From the NCBI GenBank assembly GCA_963921935.1, contig OY998175.1, positions 264,981,709 through 265,045,708 of the forward strand: 64,000 nt of DNA. The letters are read 5' to 3'. The notes beneath the pieces were generated by a model. It ran no database searches and was not told where the DNA came from. It saw only the letters and a list, made by a program, of their open reading frames with translations. This DNA is from Galeruca laticollis. Its lineage: Eukaryota > Arthropoda > Insecta > Coleoptera > Chrysomelidae. Each line of letters begins with the position of its first letter. The first letter of the stretch is position 1. Of the stretch, positions 12,136 to 23,290 are shown one piece after another. The translations under genes were made by a program, and so were the position numbers.

Positions 12136-12557
12136 TCACTTATTAGAAACTTTTAATTTCGACGGATGGGAGAAATTTATACACACGGTATGTCCTATTC
12201 ACTTAATTTATTTATTCATTAAACTATTCAATCAGTTATATTAAATACACAGTATACTCACTTAATCCACTACTGTTTTTTTACTGTTTACCTCACGAGA
12301 TCAAGTTATAAACGGAACTCCGTTGGTAGGTAGTCTCTCTTATATATTAAGTGCCTTCAATTCTGGAAGCTTCTCGATTGCGGCTCTCAGAAACATTCGA
12401 TATTCCTGGCAGTTTCAAGATGAGATTACTCACAAAAAATAATGGTAAACAGTTCGAAGAAATACCTGCGTCTTCGCCAAAATTTTAACGTTCGCACATA
12501 GCATGACAGAGTCAATTTCTGACACTACACCAATAAGCGATTTCGTAAAATTATTTT
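12136..12557 (-). repeat. 3' LTR of the gypsy element
   Basis: Matches 15850-16278 over its length. Shared strings include TATTAAGTGCCTTCAAT, CACAAAAAATAATGGTAAAC and GCGATTTCGTAA. The boundaries were set where the alignment fades, so they are good to about 10-20 bp. Confidence 0.8.
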
Positions 12558-12639
12558 CTTTTTACAAAGAATTTCCTTCTTGAACTTCTGTGAAGCCGGG
12601 ACTAGATATTTAAATCGGCAACTGGACCCATGTATACAC

Positions 12640-13070
12640 TTTCCGGTAGTATGGAAATAACAGGGCACCGTCTTCAACGGGTACCGAGTAAGAGCGAAAT
12701 AGCTGCAAATTAATATGTGAACCTCGGTCTTGGAAAATCATATCTATCATGTTCGTGATAACTCGTCTATTCAACTTGTTGCTCTTTATCCTGGGCATTG
12801 CTAGTTTATCCACGAGGGATTCCAGCCCTTGATCTCGAAGGCTTCGTAGCACTTCCCACACATTCCGATAGGTGTATCGATCTGGAAATTCGTTTCTAGT
12901 TACGATAGAAGACGTACAGCCAGAGGCTGGCATCTGATCTTTTAGTTTTTCTAATTGCCCAAACTTCTTCCGAAAGACGGTTGCCAACCCTCATGAGTAT
13001 TTGTGACTGGCGGAGATATTATGTACCAGTGAATACTCTTCCGGGAGCGTGAACAAATATTCTCTTTGTT
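12640..13070 (-). pseudogene. Macro domain (OARD1/TARG1-like ADP-ribose-binding) fused to gypsy pol
   Basis: On the minus strand, in the region following the integrase GPY/F module, the translation shows EYLFTLPEEYSLVHNIS, then GLATVFRKKFGQLEKLK, then YTYRNVWEVLRSL and KLAMPRI, then a last hydrophobic strand. This is the order of landmarks in small macro domains of the OARD1 class: L-F at the first strand, H-x-IS, G-[IL]-A..F..KFG, PTYENL-like helix, MPRIGCGLD. Those enzymes bind ADP-ribose and remove it from proteins. Here the loop after MPRI lacks the glycine-rich part and the catalytic aspartate position. A TGA at 12991-12993 and a frame change near 13180 break the reading, so the copy is inactive. 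I judged the family from motifs only. Confidence 0.7.
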
Positions 13071-13177
13071 CTGTAGTGAGTCCGTATCTACCATTCCCGG
13101 TACCTCCGTATGCACCCATAAATTCTTCGAAGGCTGGGTAAGACTCTTGTTGTATATGGCGCACTTCTTCCTCTCTG

Positions 13178-14445
13178 TCATGGTCTCCTTCGAATGACGC
13201 TAGTCAGTTTTGTTGAGCTACTCTCGGTTTTCCATTGGGGACCTTGCTTATGCGATAGATGACGTCGTTGATTCTCTTCTTTATCATGTACGCACCTTCC
13301 CATGATTTCTGAAGTTTTGGTGAAAATCCTTTCCTCCTTGTCGGGTTGTTTAACCATACTGTATACCCTTCTTCTCAATTGGATTACGTAATCTTCTCCT
13401 ACTATATCTTCATCAGGCCGACATCCAAACTCCAGGTCACAAAGAAGGCTCATTTCATGTCCAAACAGAATTGTCGTAGGTGCTTCACCCGTTGACTCAT
13501 TTAAGGCAGATCGCAGAGCCAACGCAAATAGGTAAATATACTTGTTCCAATCTTTCTGGTGACTGGAAACTACTTTGAACAGGTATTTTTCAATGATCCT
13601 ATTCATTCTTTCGACCATTCCATTTGACTGTGGATGCAACGCTGTTGTCCAGGTGTTCTTCATTCCCAGCTTGTCACAAAATTCATGGAATACCAGGCTC
13701 TCGAAACATTTTCCTTGATCGCTGTGAACTTCCAAGTTGTGGCCTCTCGATTTGCGATCGCATTAATTTCCATCCACTTTGTGCAATAAACCATTACTAC
13801 CAGGATGTATTTACTACCATTTTCTGTCATTAAAAATGGTCCAGGGATGTACAAAGCCATCCTTTCGAGAGGAATTCCAACATTATATTGCGTCAAGGGT
13901 GCCTTTTTCTTACTTTGTAGTTCATTACTCGTAGCACAAGCCGTACGTTTCATACACCATTTCTTCACATCTTCGGAGCTGTTCACCCAATAAAACCATT
14001 TACGGAATAGCTGGAGTGTTCTTTTCACTCCCAGATGACCTCCCGATATACTGTTGTGTAACTTTCTCAGTACCTCGGCTTCTCTCGTTCTCGGGATGAC
14101 TATCTATCTTCTCATCTCGAAACAATCATCGTTTTGAAGAACCCTTCTCAACAGGCCTTCTTCCAGGACAAGGGAGTCCCACTGAGCCGCATATGCTTTG
14201 AATGACAGTGAAAATCTTGACACTTCTTGCCAGGTAGGTCGACGATTTTATTCCGTTCATTGCCGAATCTTATGTAGGCGAGGATCATTCTCTTGCTCTC
14301 CTCTGATCCTGGTGGGTGACCATTCTTCGTTGACTACTGTAATTCTTGAAAGAGCAACTTCCTTAGATTTGGACTTGTTGCAGTGAGAATAGTCTACAGG
14401 CATGACTGTCTAGGCAGAGAGTCGGCGTTTCGGTGATTCACATCT
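13178..14445 (-). pseudogene. Gypsy pol remnant: RNase H tail, integrase, GPY/F module
   Basis: Minus-strand reading begins with HRNADSLPR (the end of Ty3/gypsy RNase H, near 14410-14440). It passes the HHCC zinc finger (helix around VKRTLQLFRKWFYW, then W-C-x-x-[RC]-C) at 13940-14030 and the core (PGPFLMTENGSKYILVV with D-to-E-like change at the first acid, then HSDQGKCFES near 13725 and HPQSNGMVERMNR near 13620-13650 carrying the catalytic E). It ends in FSPKLQKSWEGAYMIKKR near 13265-13330, the GPY/F module. The frame shifts near 13735 and 13330. Integrase joins the cDNA ends to the host chromosome. Confidence 0.85.
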
Positions 14446-14464
14446 GTTCGGTGTTCGCCCTTCT

Positions 14465-14865
14465 CTAATTTCCCCTGTGACTGGAGTTCTTAGGTGGATG
14501 GAGTGCTGGAGCGCTTAGAAGGGCTGCCCAAGTGCTCCAGTTCGTCACAATTCCGGCATTTGATCCTCTTCGGTTTTTTGTCTGCCATACCTTCCAACAA
14601 GTTGAAGATCTGGTCAAGTCTGTTATCGTAATCCTCTTCCTGCATGATCCTACCTTTATAGTACCGCGAATCCCTCGTGAATGCTTCATATTAAAGAGAT
14701 TCTTGGTTTGCAGGAGTCGTAGGACGCTTACACGAACTGCGTACATGCACCAGCTCTCTAAAATTATAGCACCTGATCTTCTTCGGCTTCATGTCTACTA
14801 TACTTTAAAAAAAATGACGATCTTGACAAGTCTCTCATCGCCATCTTCTTCCTGCATAGCCCTAC
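14465..14865 (-). pseudogene. Gag zinc-knuckle region, tandemly duplicated
   Basis: Two copies of the same module lie about 205 bp apart on the minus strand. The first starts AMQEEDGDERL and leads to PKKIRCYNFRELVHVRSSC. The second starts MQEEDYDNRL and leads to PKRIKCRNCDELEHLGS. Both are nucleic-acid-binding CCHC knuckles followed by KR..TP. In each, one ligand has been lost (C to F in the first, final C in the second), so the duplication is decayed. Confidence 0.7.
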
Positions 14866-15830
14866 CTATGCTGTATTCCGAAGCTATCGTGGCTGGTTCA
14901 TATTCAAGAGTAGCCGTCAATGCGTCGATCAAAGTTTTGGAGTGGGCTAATCGAAGCGTCTTCTCCATATCGAGGTCACATAAGCCGTCAATGAAGGCCT
15001 GGATTCCCAAACATTCCATCATGTTCTCTGGTGCTGATGGATGAGCGAATCGAACTAGTCGGGCAATATCCAGTTCATACCCTTGAAGGGTTTCGTCACG
15101 TTCCCGCCTTCGGTTCTTCAGCTGGTACTGGTACAAATGCTCTAAATATTTGTGTCCATATCGCATGTCCAACCTCTTCTTCAACTGGTCGAGGTCGTCC
15201 GTTTCTTCCAGAGGTATCTTCTGAACTACATCTAAGGCATCTCCCCTAAGCGCGATGGCTAAGTTCACTGCCTTCTCCTTATCGGACCAATTATTCACTA
15301 TAGCGGCTGCTTCAAACTATTTTACATAATTGGTTGACGACGTTTTTCCGTCGAACCTTAGTTCCTTGACTCTGGTGAAACTGCCAATATCTTCTATCTT
15401 GGGGTGCCTTTCTGGCTTGCAGGGTTTTATTTGTTCGATCTCCTTTTCTTCCGATGGCGTGTCTGGAGTATTTAAATCTGTTATCTTTCTTTCTAATTCC
15501 TCGATTTTCTCGTCCATCGTTGTCATTTTATTCTCAATCTTCTCGTCCATCGTTGTCATATTATTCTCGATTTTCTCAGCCATCGTTGCTATCTTATTCT
15601 CGATTTTCTCGTCCAGCGTTGTCATCTTATTCTAGATATCTAATTTCAGCAGCAGAAATGTCATTATTCAATGATAAGATATCGGCAGAAATATCGTGCC
15701 TCATATCAGAAGAATCATTCTTCGTAACAGAAAAATCGTTCTTAATAGCAGAAATTGACGAGATTGAGGTGGAAGTCTCGTCTTTGAATAAAAAGGTTTC
15801 TGGATCGAAGCCGTCATTCTCCAGTGCCAC
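14798..15830 (-). pseudogene. Gypsy gag: coiled-coil N-terminus and capsid
   Basis: 15317-15625 (minus) holds four consecutive repeats of about 13 residues ([MI][TA]TM[DA]EKIEN), a clear coiled coil, then a charged linker. After a stop at 15317 the frame of 14798-15298 continues with a capsid-like helix-rich region (W.DKEKAVNLAIALRG, LDMRYG, GLCDLDMEKTLRLA) typical of Retrotrans_gag. 15627-15830 is an upstream serine/aspartate-rich segment in a different frame that probably belongs to the same protein. Gag packages the RNA in virus-like particles. Length and order match insect gypsy Gag proteins. Confidence 0.8.
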
Positions 15831-15849
15831 TTTAAGTCTTTCTACTGAT

Positions 15850-16278
15850 TCTCATCTATTTAAAAGTTTTAATTACGATGGGCGGTATAAATTTGTACAC
15901 AATGTATGTCCTTTCACTTAATTTAATTATTCACTAAACTATTCACTAATTTATATCAAATACACAGTATATTCACTTACACTAATTTATATAAATACTT
16001 GTTTACTGTTTATCTCACGAGATTAAATTATAAACTAAACTCCGTTGGTAGATAGTCTCTCGTATATATTAAGTGCCTTCAATCCTGGAAACTTCTCAAT
16101 TGCGGCTCCCAAAAACAATCAACATTTCTTGAAGGCTCTAGACAAGGCTAGTCACAAAAAATAATGGTAAACAGTTCGGAGAAATCCCTACGCTCTCGCC
16201 AAAATGTCAACTTTCATACATGGCTTGGCAGAGTCTGATTCAGGCACTTCACCAGTGTGCGATTTCGTAACAATTTTT
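15850..16278 (-). repeat. 5' LTR of the gypsy element
   Basis: Partner of 12136-12557. As the element is on the minus strand, this is its promoter-bearing end. Both copies share the block CTCCGTTGGTAG.TAGTCTCTC. Confidence 0.8.
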
Positions 16279-17344
16279 TGGCGAGTATTTGAAATTTAGA
16301 GGGAAACGTTTTTATTATTGTAATAAAGTCGGAGTGAAACACTACAGTCGGTTACTAGAAAATAATGAACAACCCGGGTTAAAGGGATTGTCGACGTACT
16401 TTTAGTTGTTGAGTTGGTACAACTATTTAGGCAGAGTTTGAACACTATCTGTCGTTTGTCCATTTACCTGATGTTCTTTTTGTGTTTTTTGTTTCTGCAA
16501 TCGTAGAAAATATTATACAAAAAATGTTCATCAAATTTTGCATGGCAAGATGAATTTCGTATGCGCAAACACCGAGAATGTTACATAAGGCTTGCGGTAA
16601 ATCGATAGAAAACAGGTTCGTATGATTGGTATAGTGCGATCGAAGATTTATCTCACGCTGGCTACACAAACTGCTATAGTGAAGGATATCATAACCATGA
16701 ATTTTAGTTTAGGTTTAAGAAATACATGCGCTGTAATTTTGTGTCACTATAAATTCGTACAATTTTAAACGATTGTTTGTTCAATTGTTTCTCGGAATAA
16801 CTATTTGATCATCATTAATAAAACATATTAATTACGAAATAGCGCCTACCAATCATTCCGACATAGAAAAAAGGTTGTCAAAGGGGATGACAAATTGAGA
16901 TATGTTTTCAAGTTTCGCGAGAATCGGAGTGTTGAGTGTTCGGTATTATTTGGATGGACCTGCTCTTTTTTCACACTCCTAAGCGAACCTGTCAATCAAC
17001 ATTTTCTAGAAATAGCATAGACGTGTCAATGATTGACCTGAAAGAATCTAGAATATTGAAGTCAAGCATGGAATGTCATATTGCCAATATACATAACGTA
17101 ATGTTATCAAGATAGTTCAGTTAAGTATAGTAGTATAGTGGTGAGAGATAGTACAGTGTCGAGATAAATATTGTTAATATGAATTAATCTAAATAAGTGG
17201 TTTTTATAAATAGTTTCGTGTTATGTGAAAATAAATTAGAACAAACTTATAACGGAGAAAATAAGTTAACGTTAGATTTGTGTCAAAAGTAAGTTTGTCC
17301 AGATAAATCGTGAGTAAAAGTGCCTAACAAACTGTGCGTCTTAA
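16279..17344. other. Spacer without recognisable gene
   Basis: No coding motif on either strand. The part from about 16980 has a composition like a retroelement untranslated leader, but there is no second copy in the window to prove it. Confidence 0.4.
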
Positions 17345-18415
17345 AACTCAGTGAGTTGCGACGGGAACTGGATTGACGACTTTCTAACAGACAGATATTT
17401 TAAAGTGAGAGTTAACGAAGACTTCTCAAGGGATAGACTGGTGGAAAGTGGAGTGCCACAGGGTTCTGTTCTTGGTCCTCTGCTTTTTACGGTTTACACC
17501 AGCGATCTTCCTTATCACGTAACTAATAAAATATATTTCTACGCTGATGACACAAAGATATATACGAATCCAATCACCAACCAACAAACCCTCCAGCTGG
17601 ACTTTAATTCCATCTTCAGATGGTGAAAACAACCCACTACTACCGTACTTCGTAGAAGGTCGACCATTAAATTCTGTATTTTCTTATAATGACCTCGGAA
17701 TTATCGTAAATAGCAGCCTAACTTGGTCTGATCATATAACTTCAGTTTTTAAGCGCGCGAACACCAGACTTTATCTCATTCGTAAGTACTTTTCGAGTGT
17801 TTCGTTTCATTCGTTTTGCAAACTGTATACTATCTATGTCCGACCAATTCTTGAGTACGCCGGTCCAACGTGGTATCCAGACCTAGTTCGCGATGGAAAT
17901 ATTTTGGAAAATGTTCAAAGAAGAGCCACTCGACTGTCCCTGGGACATCGAAGACCTTGCTACGAAGAAAGACTCTCCATGGCCAACCTAACTCCCTTTG
18001 AACTTCGCAGACACCACGGAGATCACATTACCATTTTTAAAATATTAAAATTTAATTTTGGTAATCTTGATATGATGTTCACCTTAAATCCAGATGACCG
18101 CCTTAGCGGACACCTTTTTAAACTCAAAAATTAAAACTTCACCGTCAGATCAAGACAGAACTTCTTACCTAACACGGTATTCGACAGCTGGAATAATCTT
18201 GATGTATCCACAGTTTCTGCACCATCTACTAACTCGTTTAAAAACAGACTTGATCGTGCGCAGCTAGAGCACCTATAGTTTATTTGGTATATTGTATATA
18301 TTGTACTTATTTTTCTGTTCTTTACCTACTAGTAGGTTACTTATTTAATTATCTGTTTTTGGGCACAATATGGACGTGTCCCTCTGCCCTTGTCTAAATA
18401 TAATAATAATAATAT
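17345..18415 (+). pseudogene. 5'-truncated non-LTR retrotransposon: RT C-half and tail
   Basis: 17351-17626 encodes the RT palm: SGVPQGSVLGPLLF and FYADDTKIY (catalytic aspartates intact), then LQLDFNSIFRW. A small deletion at about 17625 removes the W..LN..K segment, and the frame resumes in 17640-18134 (NDLGIIVNSSLTWSDHI, YVRPILEYAGPTW, LENVQRRATR, FELRRHHGDHI). Coding-like sequence continues out of frame to about 18280. The 3' end is a short (ATA)n run at 18397-18414. Motif order and the simple-repeat tail fit the CR1/Jockey/I group. The 5' truncation is the usual result of incomplete reverse transcription. Confidence 0.8.
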
Positions 18416-18634
18416 TTAGAAAATGAAGTTTCTTCTCATATTTCTTCATTAAAAAGTTTCTGACCTGATATTTGTTCCTTGGAAAATGAACTTTATTCTT
18501 TAGAAAATAAAGTTTCAACTGAAATTTAATATTTAATAGATGAAGTTTCGCTTGAAACTTCTTCGTTAGAAAATGAAGTTTTTCCTGATTATCCTTCGTT
18601 GGAAAGTAATATTACTTCCGATTTTCTTTCTTGA
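18416..18634 (+). pseudogene. Coding remnant made of LENEVS-type heptad repeats
   Basis: A single frame of 73 codons with only two internal stops repeats LENEVS..ISSL about seven times (LENEVSSHISSL, SLENKVSTEI, SLENEVF). The period in DNA is roughly 27-36 bp with TTAGAAAATGAAGTTTC as the core. This is a coiled-coil segment. The gypsy gag N-terminus at 15.6-15.8 kb has a similar serine/aspartate-rich repetitive style, so it may be a gag N-terminal scrap, but no flanking gag or LTR is seen. Function unknown. Confidence 0.5.
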
Positions 18635-18879
18635 GGAGAAAACAAAAGAGATGAAAGCAAGTTGTTGTATAGATTGAAAATGGTGAAATAGAAGACCGTG
18701 AGTGTAGGTTAAAGCCGGAATTGGAAGTTCTGCTCGAGTGACAATCCCACACTTGGCGCGAAATATAACATTTTCCAATTTATCTTTACAAGTTTATTCC
18801 AATTCATTTTCACTCTACAGAACACCGTATACATAAAAAGCACATACAAATTAATTTATATTCTTCTCCTCCTTTGTGT

Positions 18880-21280
18880 GCCATGCTTGTCATCAAACAT
18901 TGGCTATCATCAAGCGTTCAGGCGTTGGTTATCATCGAGTTAACAATTTGTTGGGAATCTTCTCTATCGGTAGCTACATGAAACAATTCTTGGGCTGTTC
19001 GACCTGTCCAATGTCTAATATTACGAAGCCAAGAAAGCTGTTTTCTGCCAATCCACCGCTTTCCTTCCATTTTACCCTGGATAATTAATTGGAGCATGTG
19101 ATATTTATGCCCCCTCATTATATGTCCAAAGTATTCGACTTTTCTTATTTTGATGGTGTTTGTCAATTGTCGCTCTTTATGTAGGGATTCTAACACATGT
19201 TCAATAGTTACAGGTGCTGTCCACGGATTTTTTAGCATACGGCGATATCACCATAACTCAAACGCTTCCAATTTATTTAGGTGCTTGACTTTCAGTGTCC
19301 AGGTTTGACATCCATGAAGCAAAACAGACCAAACGTAGCACTTTAATACTTTTAGACGGATATTCATCGAAATACATTATACAGAACGCCAACTAGTGAA
19401 TCTTTTACGTGTCAGTTATATTCTGGTTGAGATTTCTTCATCGTTTTAAACTCTATAGTCTATCCAGCTACCCAAATAGCTGAAGTGTTGTACTCTGTAT
19501 AGAATTTTATCACCTAATTTTAATTTTGGATACTCGATATTAATTTTACCGACAACCATCCACTTCGTTTCCTTTGTGTTGACACGTAAACCCTTTTCCT
19601 TGCATGCATTGTTTACTGCATTTAGTAGTGTTTGGAAGTCTTCGAGGCTTTCTGCCATTATAGCAAAATCATCAGCGTACCTAATGTTGTTAATGACTTC
19701 ACCACCAATTTTATCACCTTCATGACGATATATCAGCACTTCTTCAAAGACAGCTTCCGAGTAGACATTGAAAAGCATTGGTGACATGACACATCCCTGC
19801 TCAACTCTACGTTTAATAGGAACTTCTTCTGAAACTCCTTGTTCCACTTGTACTCTAGCAGTCTGGTTATAGTAACGCTTTTTGAGCAGTCTTACATCAT
19901 ATGAGTCAAGACTAATTCGATCTAAGCATTGAAACAGTGATGGATGCGGCACGTTATCAAAGGCTTTCTCGAAATCTATGAAACATACGTAAATGTTTTT
20001 ACGAAATTCAACACTCTCTTGCTAAAGTGTTCGCATGCAGAACAACGCCTCACGGGTACCCATACCGCCTCGAAAACCAAATTGTTCATCACTCATTCTG
20101 TCCCCACAAAGTTGATATATACGATGGTGCAATATTTTCAAAAATATTTTAAGTGTGTGACTCATCAAACTGATAAGTCGATAGTCACCACATTCTTTTG
20201 GGTTACTCTTTTTCGGGATAGTAACAAATAACGATTCTAGCCAGTCGTCTGGTATTTCACCAGTGCTATATATCTTGTTAAATAAGGATGCGTGATCCCA
20301 ACGCTCTCGTCGTCTAATAATGTTAGCAGTTCTGCAGGTACCTCGTCCGGTCCAGGGGTATTGCTTTTCTTTGCTTGATCTATTGCTTTTTGTACTTCGG
20401 AAACTAGGATAGGTGGGCCTTTGTTCCTATTTGATGTTGTTTGTTGGTATTCTCTTTGGTCGTCTTTGAATAATTCTTTTATATAATTTTCCCATTTGGT
20501 ACAGCGCTCCTCTACCCCACTTAATATTCTTCCACTAGAGTCTCGGATGATACTTGTCTTGTATGTTTTACGTGTTTTCGTTAAATCTTTTAGTTTTTAG
20601 TGTAAGTGGAAACTGTCATGCTGTTGTTCCAGCTTTTCAATTTGTAGACAAGATTCCTTTAACCATACTTCTTTTGCTGATTCAATTTTTTTCCGTATTT
20701 CCTTATGAATTTCATAATACTTTTCTCTATTTTTGGTTTTGGTAATATATCTTGTGTCATCCACTCCTCTTCAGCCTTACGTTTTTTTTTGGTAAATTAT
20801 TTTGAGCTGTAGTCATTATTGAAGTTTTTATTTGTTTCCAATAATCATTCGCAGTGGTAGGGTCTTCAATTTTTATTTCGTGCATTTTAGTGTTGATTTC
20901 TTGAGAGACCTGGTTTAGTATGTAAGGTTCATGGAGTGCATCTAGGGCTATCGTAGGGGTCTTCTGGGTTTTATTGACAGTTTTAAACTTGATTTCAATT
21001 ATAGAACACAATAAAGTAGGGTCTGAATGGGTTTCTGCATCTGACTAGGTCTTAACCAACTATATGCAATTTCTAAATATCTCATTGATTAATATATAAT
21101 CAATCTAATTTCTTATAACGTTGCCTTCTCTATCACTGGGTGCCTTCCAGGTATACAGTCTACGATTTGGCAGGCAGAACCACGTATTCATGATTACAAA
21201 TTTTTCTTCCTGGTAGAACTGTACCAAGCGTTCTCCTCTATTATTCCGATTTCCTAATTCAAACAAATATTTTTCAGAAA
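18880..21280 (-). pseudogene. RTE-like LINE, 5'-truncated, minus strand
   Basis: From high to low coordinates: the end of an APE endonuclease (RGERLVQFYQEEKFVIMNTW then LYTWKAPS, 21060-21275), a linker at 20757-21011, RT fingers, then 19446-19952 with RRVEQGCVMSPMLFNVYSE, INNIRYADDFAIMAES (catalytic YADD intact), FSYLGSWI, and 18918-19238 with RKVEYFGHIMRGHKYHMLQ and GKRWIGRKQLSWL. This C-terminal end and the RT resemble BovB/RTE proteins. It is a different family from the LINE at the left edge. Frames are interrupted between 19238 and 19446 and between 19952 and 20757. Confidence 0.8.
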
Positions 21281-21574
21281 ATTATAGACCGTCAAGAAAG
21301 CGAAGAAGGTTGGGTACTGATTCTCTACATATTCCTATTGAAGGAGAATCCAGAAGAAAATGTAGAAGATTTGCAGAAAGAAAAAAACAAACACAGACAA
21401 CAATCATCTGCTAGGAATGCGATGTTCCTTCATGTGAAAACTGTTTCGCAGTACCACCATCGTCCCCACACTCCCAATTTTTTTTTCTCATAACATTATC
21501 AGAACTGTTGACTGACCTCATAGATATCAAGAAAGTTGGAAAAAAGAAACCAACTACTTCTAAACATAAACGGT

Positions 21575-22530
21575 TTTAAAGATTAAAACTAACTTTTCCG
21601 CATCTGTGAGATGCCTTGAAGAATATTCTATCATGAAATTGTCACTTGTATTCACTACGGGGGATGTGTCGTGCAAACGAACCGAAATTTCTCCCAAAAT
21701 AAACAAAAATGTAGTATATCTGGATTTATAGGAACCGCTGTACTCGCTCCAGTCGGCTGAAAATCAATAGGGTACATCTGTGAGACACCTTTAAAAATAT
21801 CCAATCATAAAATTGGTCACTACGGGGGCTGTAACGTGCTAACAACCTGAAAATTCTCCAAAAAGGATAAGGAATGTGTCACTTCAGGTACCATAGCACC
21901 CGATGTACTGGCTTTGGTGAGCTACAAATCAATAAGGTTAATCTGTAAGATGCTCTGAATCATATTCAATCATAAAATTGGTCATTTGTTCACACTCTGG
22001 AGGCTAACAAACTGAAAATGCTCCAAAAATTATGAAAATTTTGTACTTCAAGTATCATAGCACTCATTCTACTGGCATTAGTAAGTTGAATATCAGTAGA
22101 GTCCATATTTGAGACGCCCTGAATAATATCCAATAATAAAATTGGTCACTTGTATATACTCCGGAGGCTGTATCGTGCTAACAAACTTAAATTTCTCTAA
22201 AAATGACAAAAATGTCGTACTTAAAGTACTATAGCACCTGTTGTAAGGGCTCTGGTGAGCTGAAAATGATTAGACTTTATCTGAAAGACGTCCTCAATAA
22301 TATTCAGTCATAAAATTGGTGACTTGTTGCAGTCTGGAGGCTGTATCGTGCTAACAATCTGAAATTTCTCAAACAATGACAAAAAATGTTTTACTTCAAG
22401 TACCATAGCACACGTTGTACTAGGTCTGGTGAGCTGAAAATCGAAAGGGTTCATCTGTGGAATGTCCTGAACTATATACAATCACAAAATTGGTGACTTG
22501 TTGCACTACGGAGGCTGCATCGTACTAACA
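21575..22530. repeat. Satellite-like tandem array, about six units of 165-175 bp
   Basis: Recurring landmarks GAGCTGAAAATC start near 21755, 21921, 22085, 22259 and 22433 (spacings 166, 164, 174, 174). A sixth, more diverged unit lies upstream from about 21575. Each unit contains ATAAAATTGGTSACTTGT and, later, GGAGGCTGTATCGTGCTAACAA. Units differ by substitutions and small indels, so the array is old. No coding potential. Confidence 0.9.
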
Positions 22531-22545
22531 AGACATGTAACGAAA

Positions 22546-22571
22546 AGGGGCCGACGACGACGACGACATAC
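22546..22571. repeat. Short (GAC)n trinucleotide run
   Basis: Five consecutive GAC units just after the satellite array. It is GC-rich against an AT-rich background. Confidence 0.7.
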
Positions 22572-23290
22572 ACACAGGATTCTTCACTAAAAACCGTTTT
22601 TTCGTGTTCTCTTGATGAAGAGCTTAACATTTTTTTTTCAAAATTCCAACTTTTTCCGTGTTAGCCAATACTTTTCTGTCATATTAGATGAGTTTGGCGG
22701 AAAAGTAAAACCAGTCTTAGAACGGTTAAATATTAATAATCATGAATATAACGATTGCCTCATAAATACACATCATCACCTAATTACTCTTCAAGAATAC
22801 CAAGTAAATATTCCCTACCCAGCAGCTCCTAAAAATAATATGTGATGGATAGCTTTCCAAACATTTGTTGATAGACCCCGTGACATAAAACACTGATCGA
22901 TGTTTTTCCGCTGCTCTTGAATATGAGGCAGCTACGTAAGCTTACAGTGGATACAGTGAAGTGAGAACTATAAAATAAAAGGAAGAGGACGACAGGTTTA
23001 TATGATGAAGAACCTCACTGACAAGAGGAAAACTATTAGGTGCTGGAATTGCGGTTCATTTAAACGTACTAGGGTCGTGGGAAATCAAGTCAGGAAAACT
23101 AGACTTACGCATAGACACTGTTGGTGAATATTCGAGCAACCACGACCATTATAAGACCAATAACTTTGAATAATTTCAACAGATTTCTACTTACAAGGTT
23201 GCGACTACGGACTGCTGCAGGTCACCGTGCCAACATCTATGAGGAGATACAGGTTCAATTAGGAATTTGATAAAAAAAGTTCACTCACCA
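22572..23290. other. Unassigned stretch with weak coding-like patches
   Basis: A 77-codon frame (22612-22845) and a cysteine-containing patch (TIRCWNCGSFKRTR, about 23030-23070) have no family I can name. No boundaries or terminal repeats are visible. Confidence 0.3.

Larger units (their letters stand above)
12136..16278 (-). mobile_element. Ty3/gypsy LTR retrotransposon with macro domain, internally deleted
   Basis: Two related repeats of about 420 bp flank a minus-strand gag-pol. Order on the minus strand: 5' LTR, gag coiled coil, capsid, two zinc-knuckle segments, the tail of RNase H (HRNADSLPR), integrase HHCC, integrase core, GPY/F-like module, macro domain, 3' LTR. Protease, RT and most of RNase H are missing between about 14440 and 14480, so it is a non-autonomous deletion derivative. 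Divergence between the LTRs (visible indels and many substitutions) shows an old insertion. Exact termini and a target duplication could not be fixed by eye. Confidence 0.88.

Noticed and set aside
13624..15921. Plus-strand ORFs of 62-170 codons
   Set aside because: Antisense shadows of the minus-strand gypsy gag-pol, which carries the recognisable motifs.
21575..22530. CRISPR-like array
   Set aside because: Units are about 170 bp, diverged throughout, with no short identical repeats and unique spacers; the context is eukaryotic.
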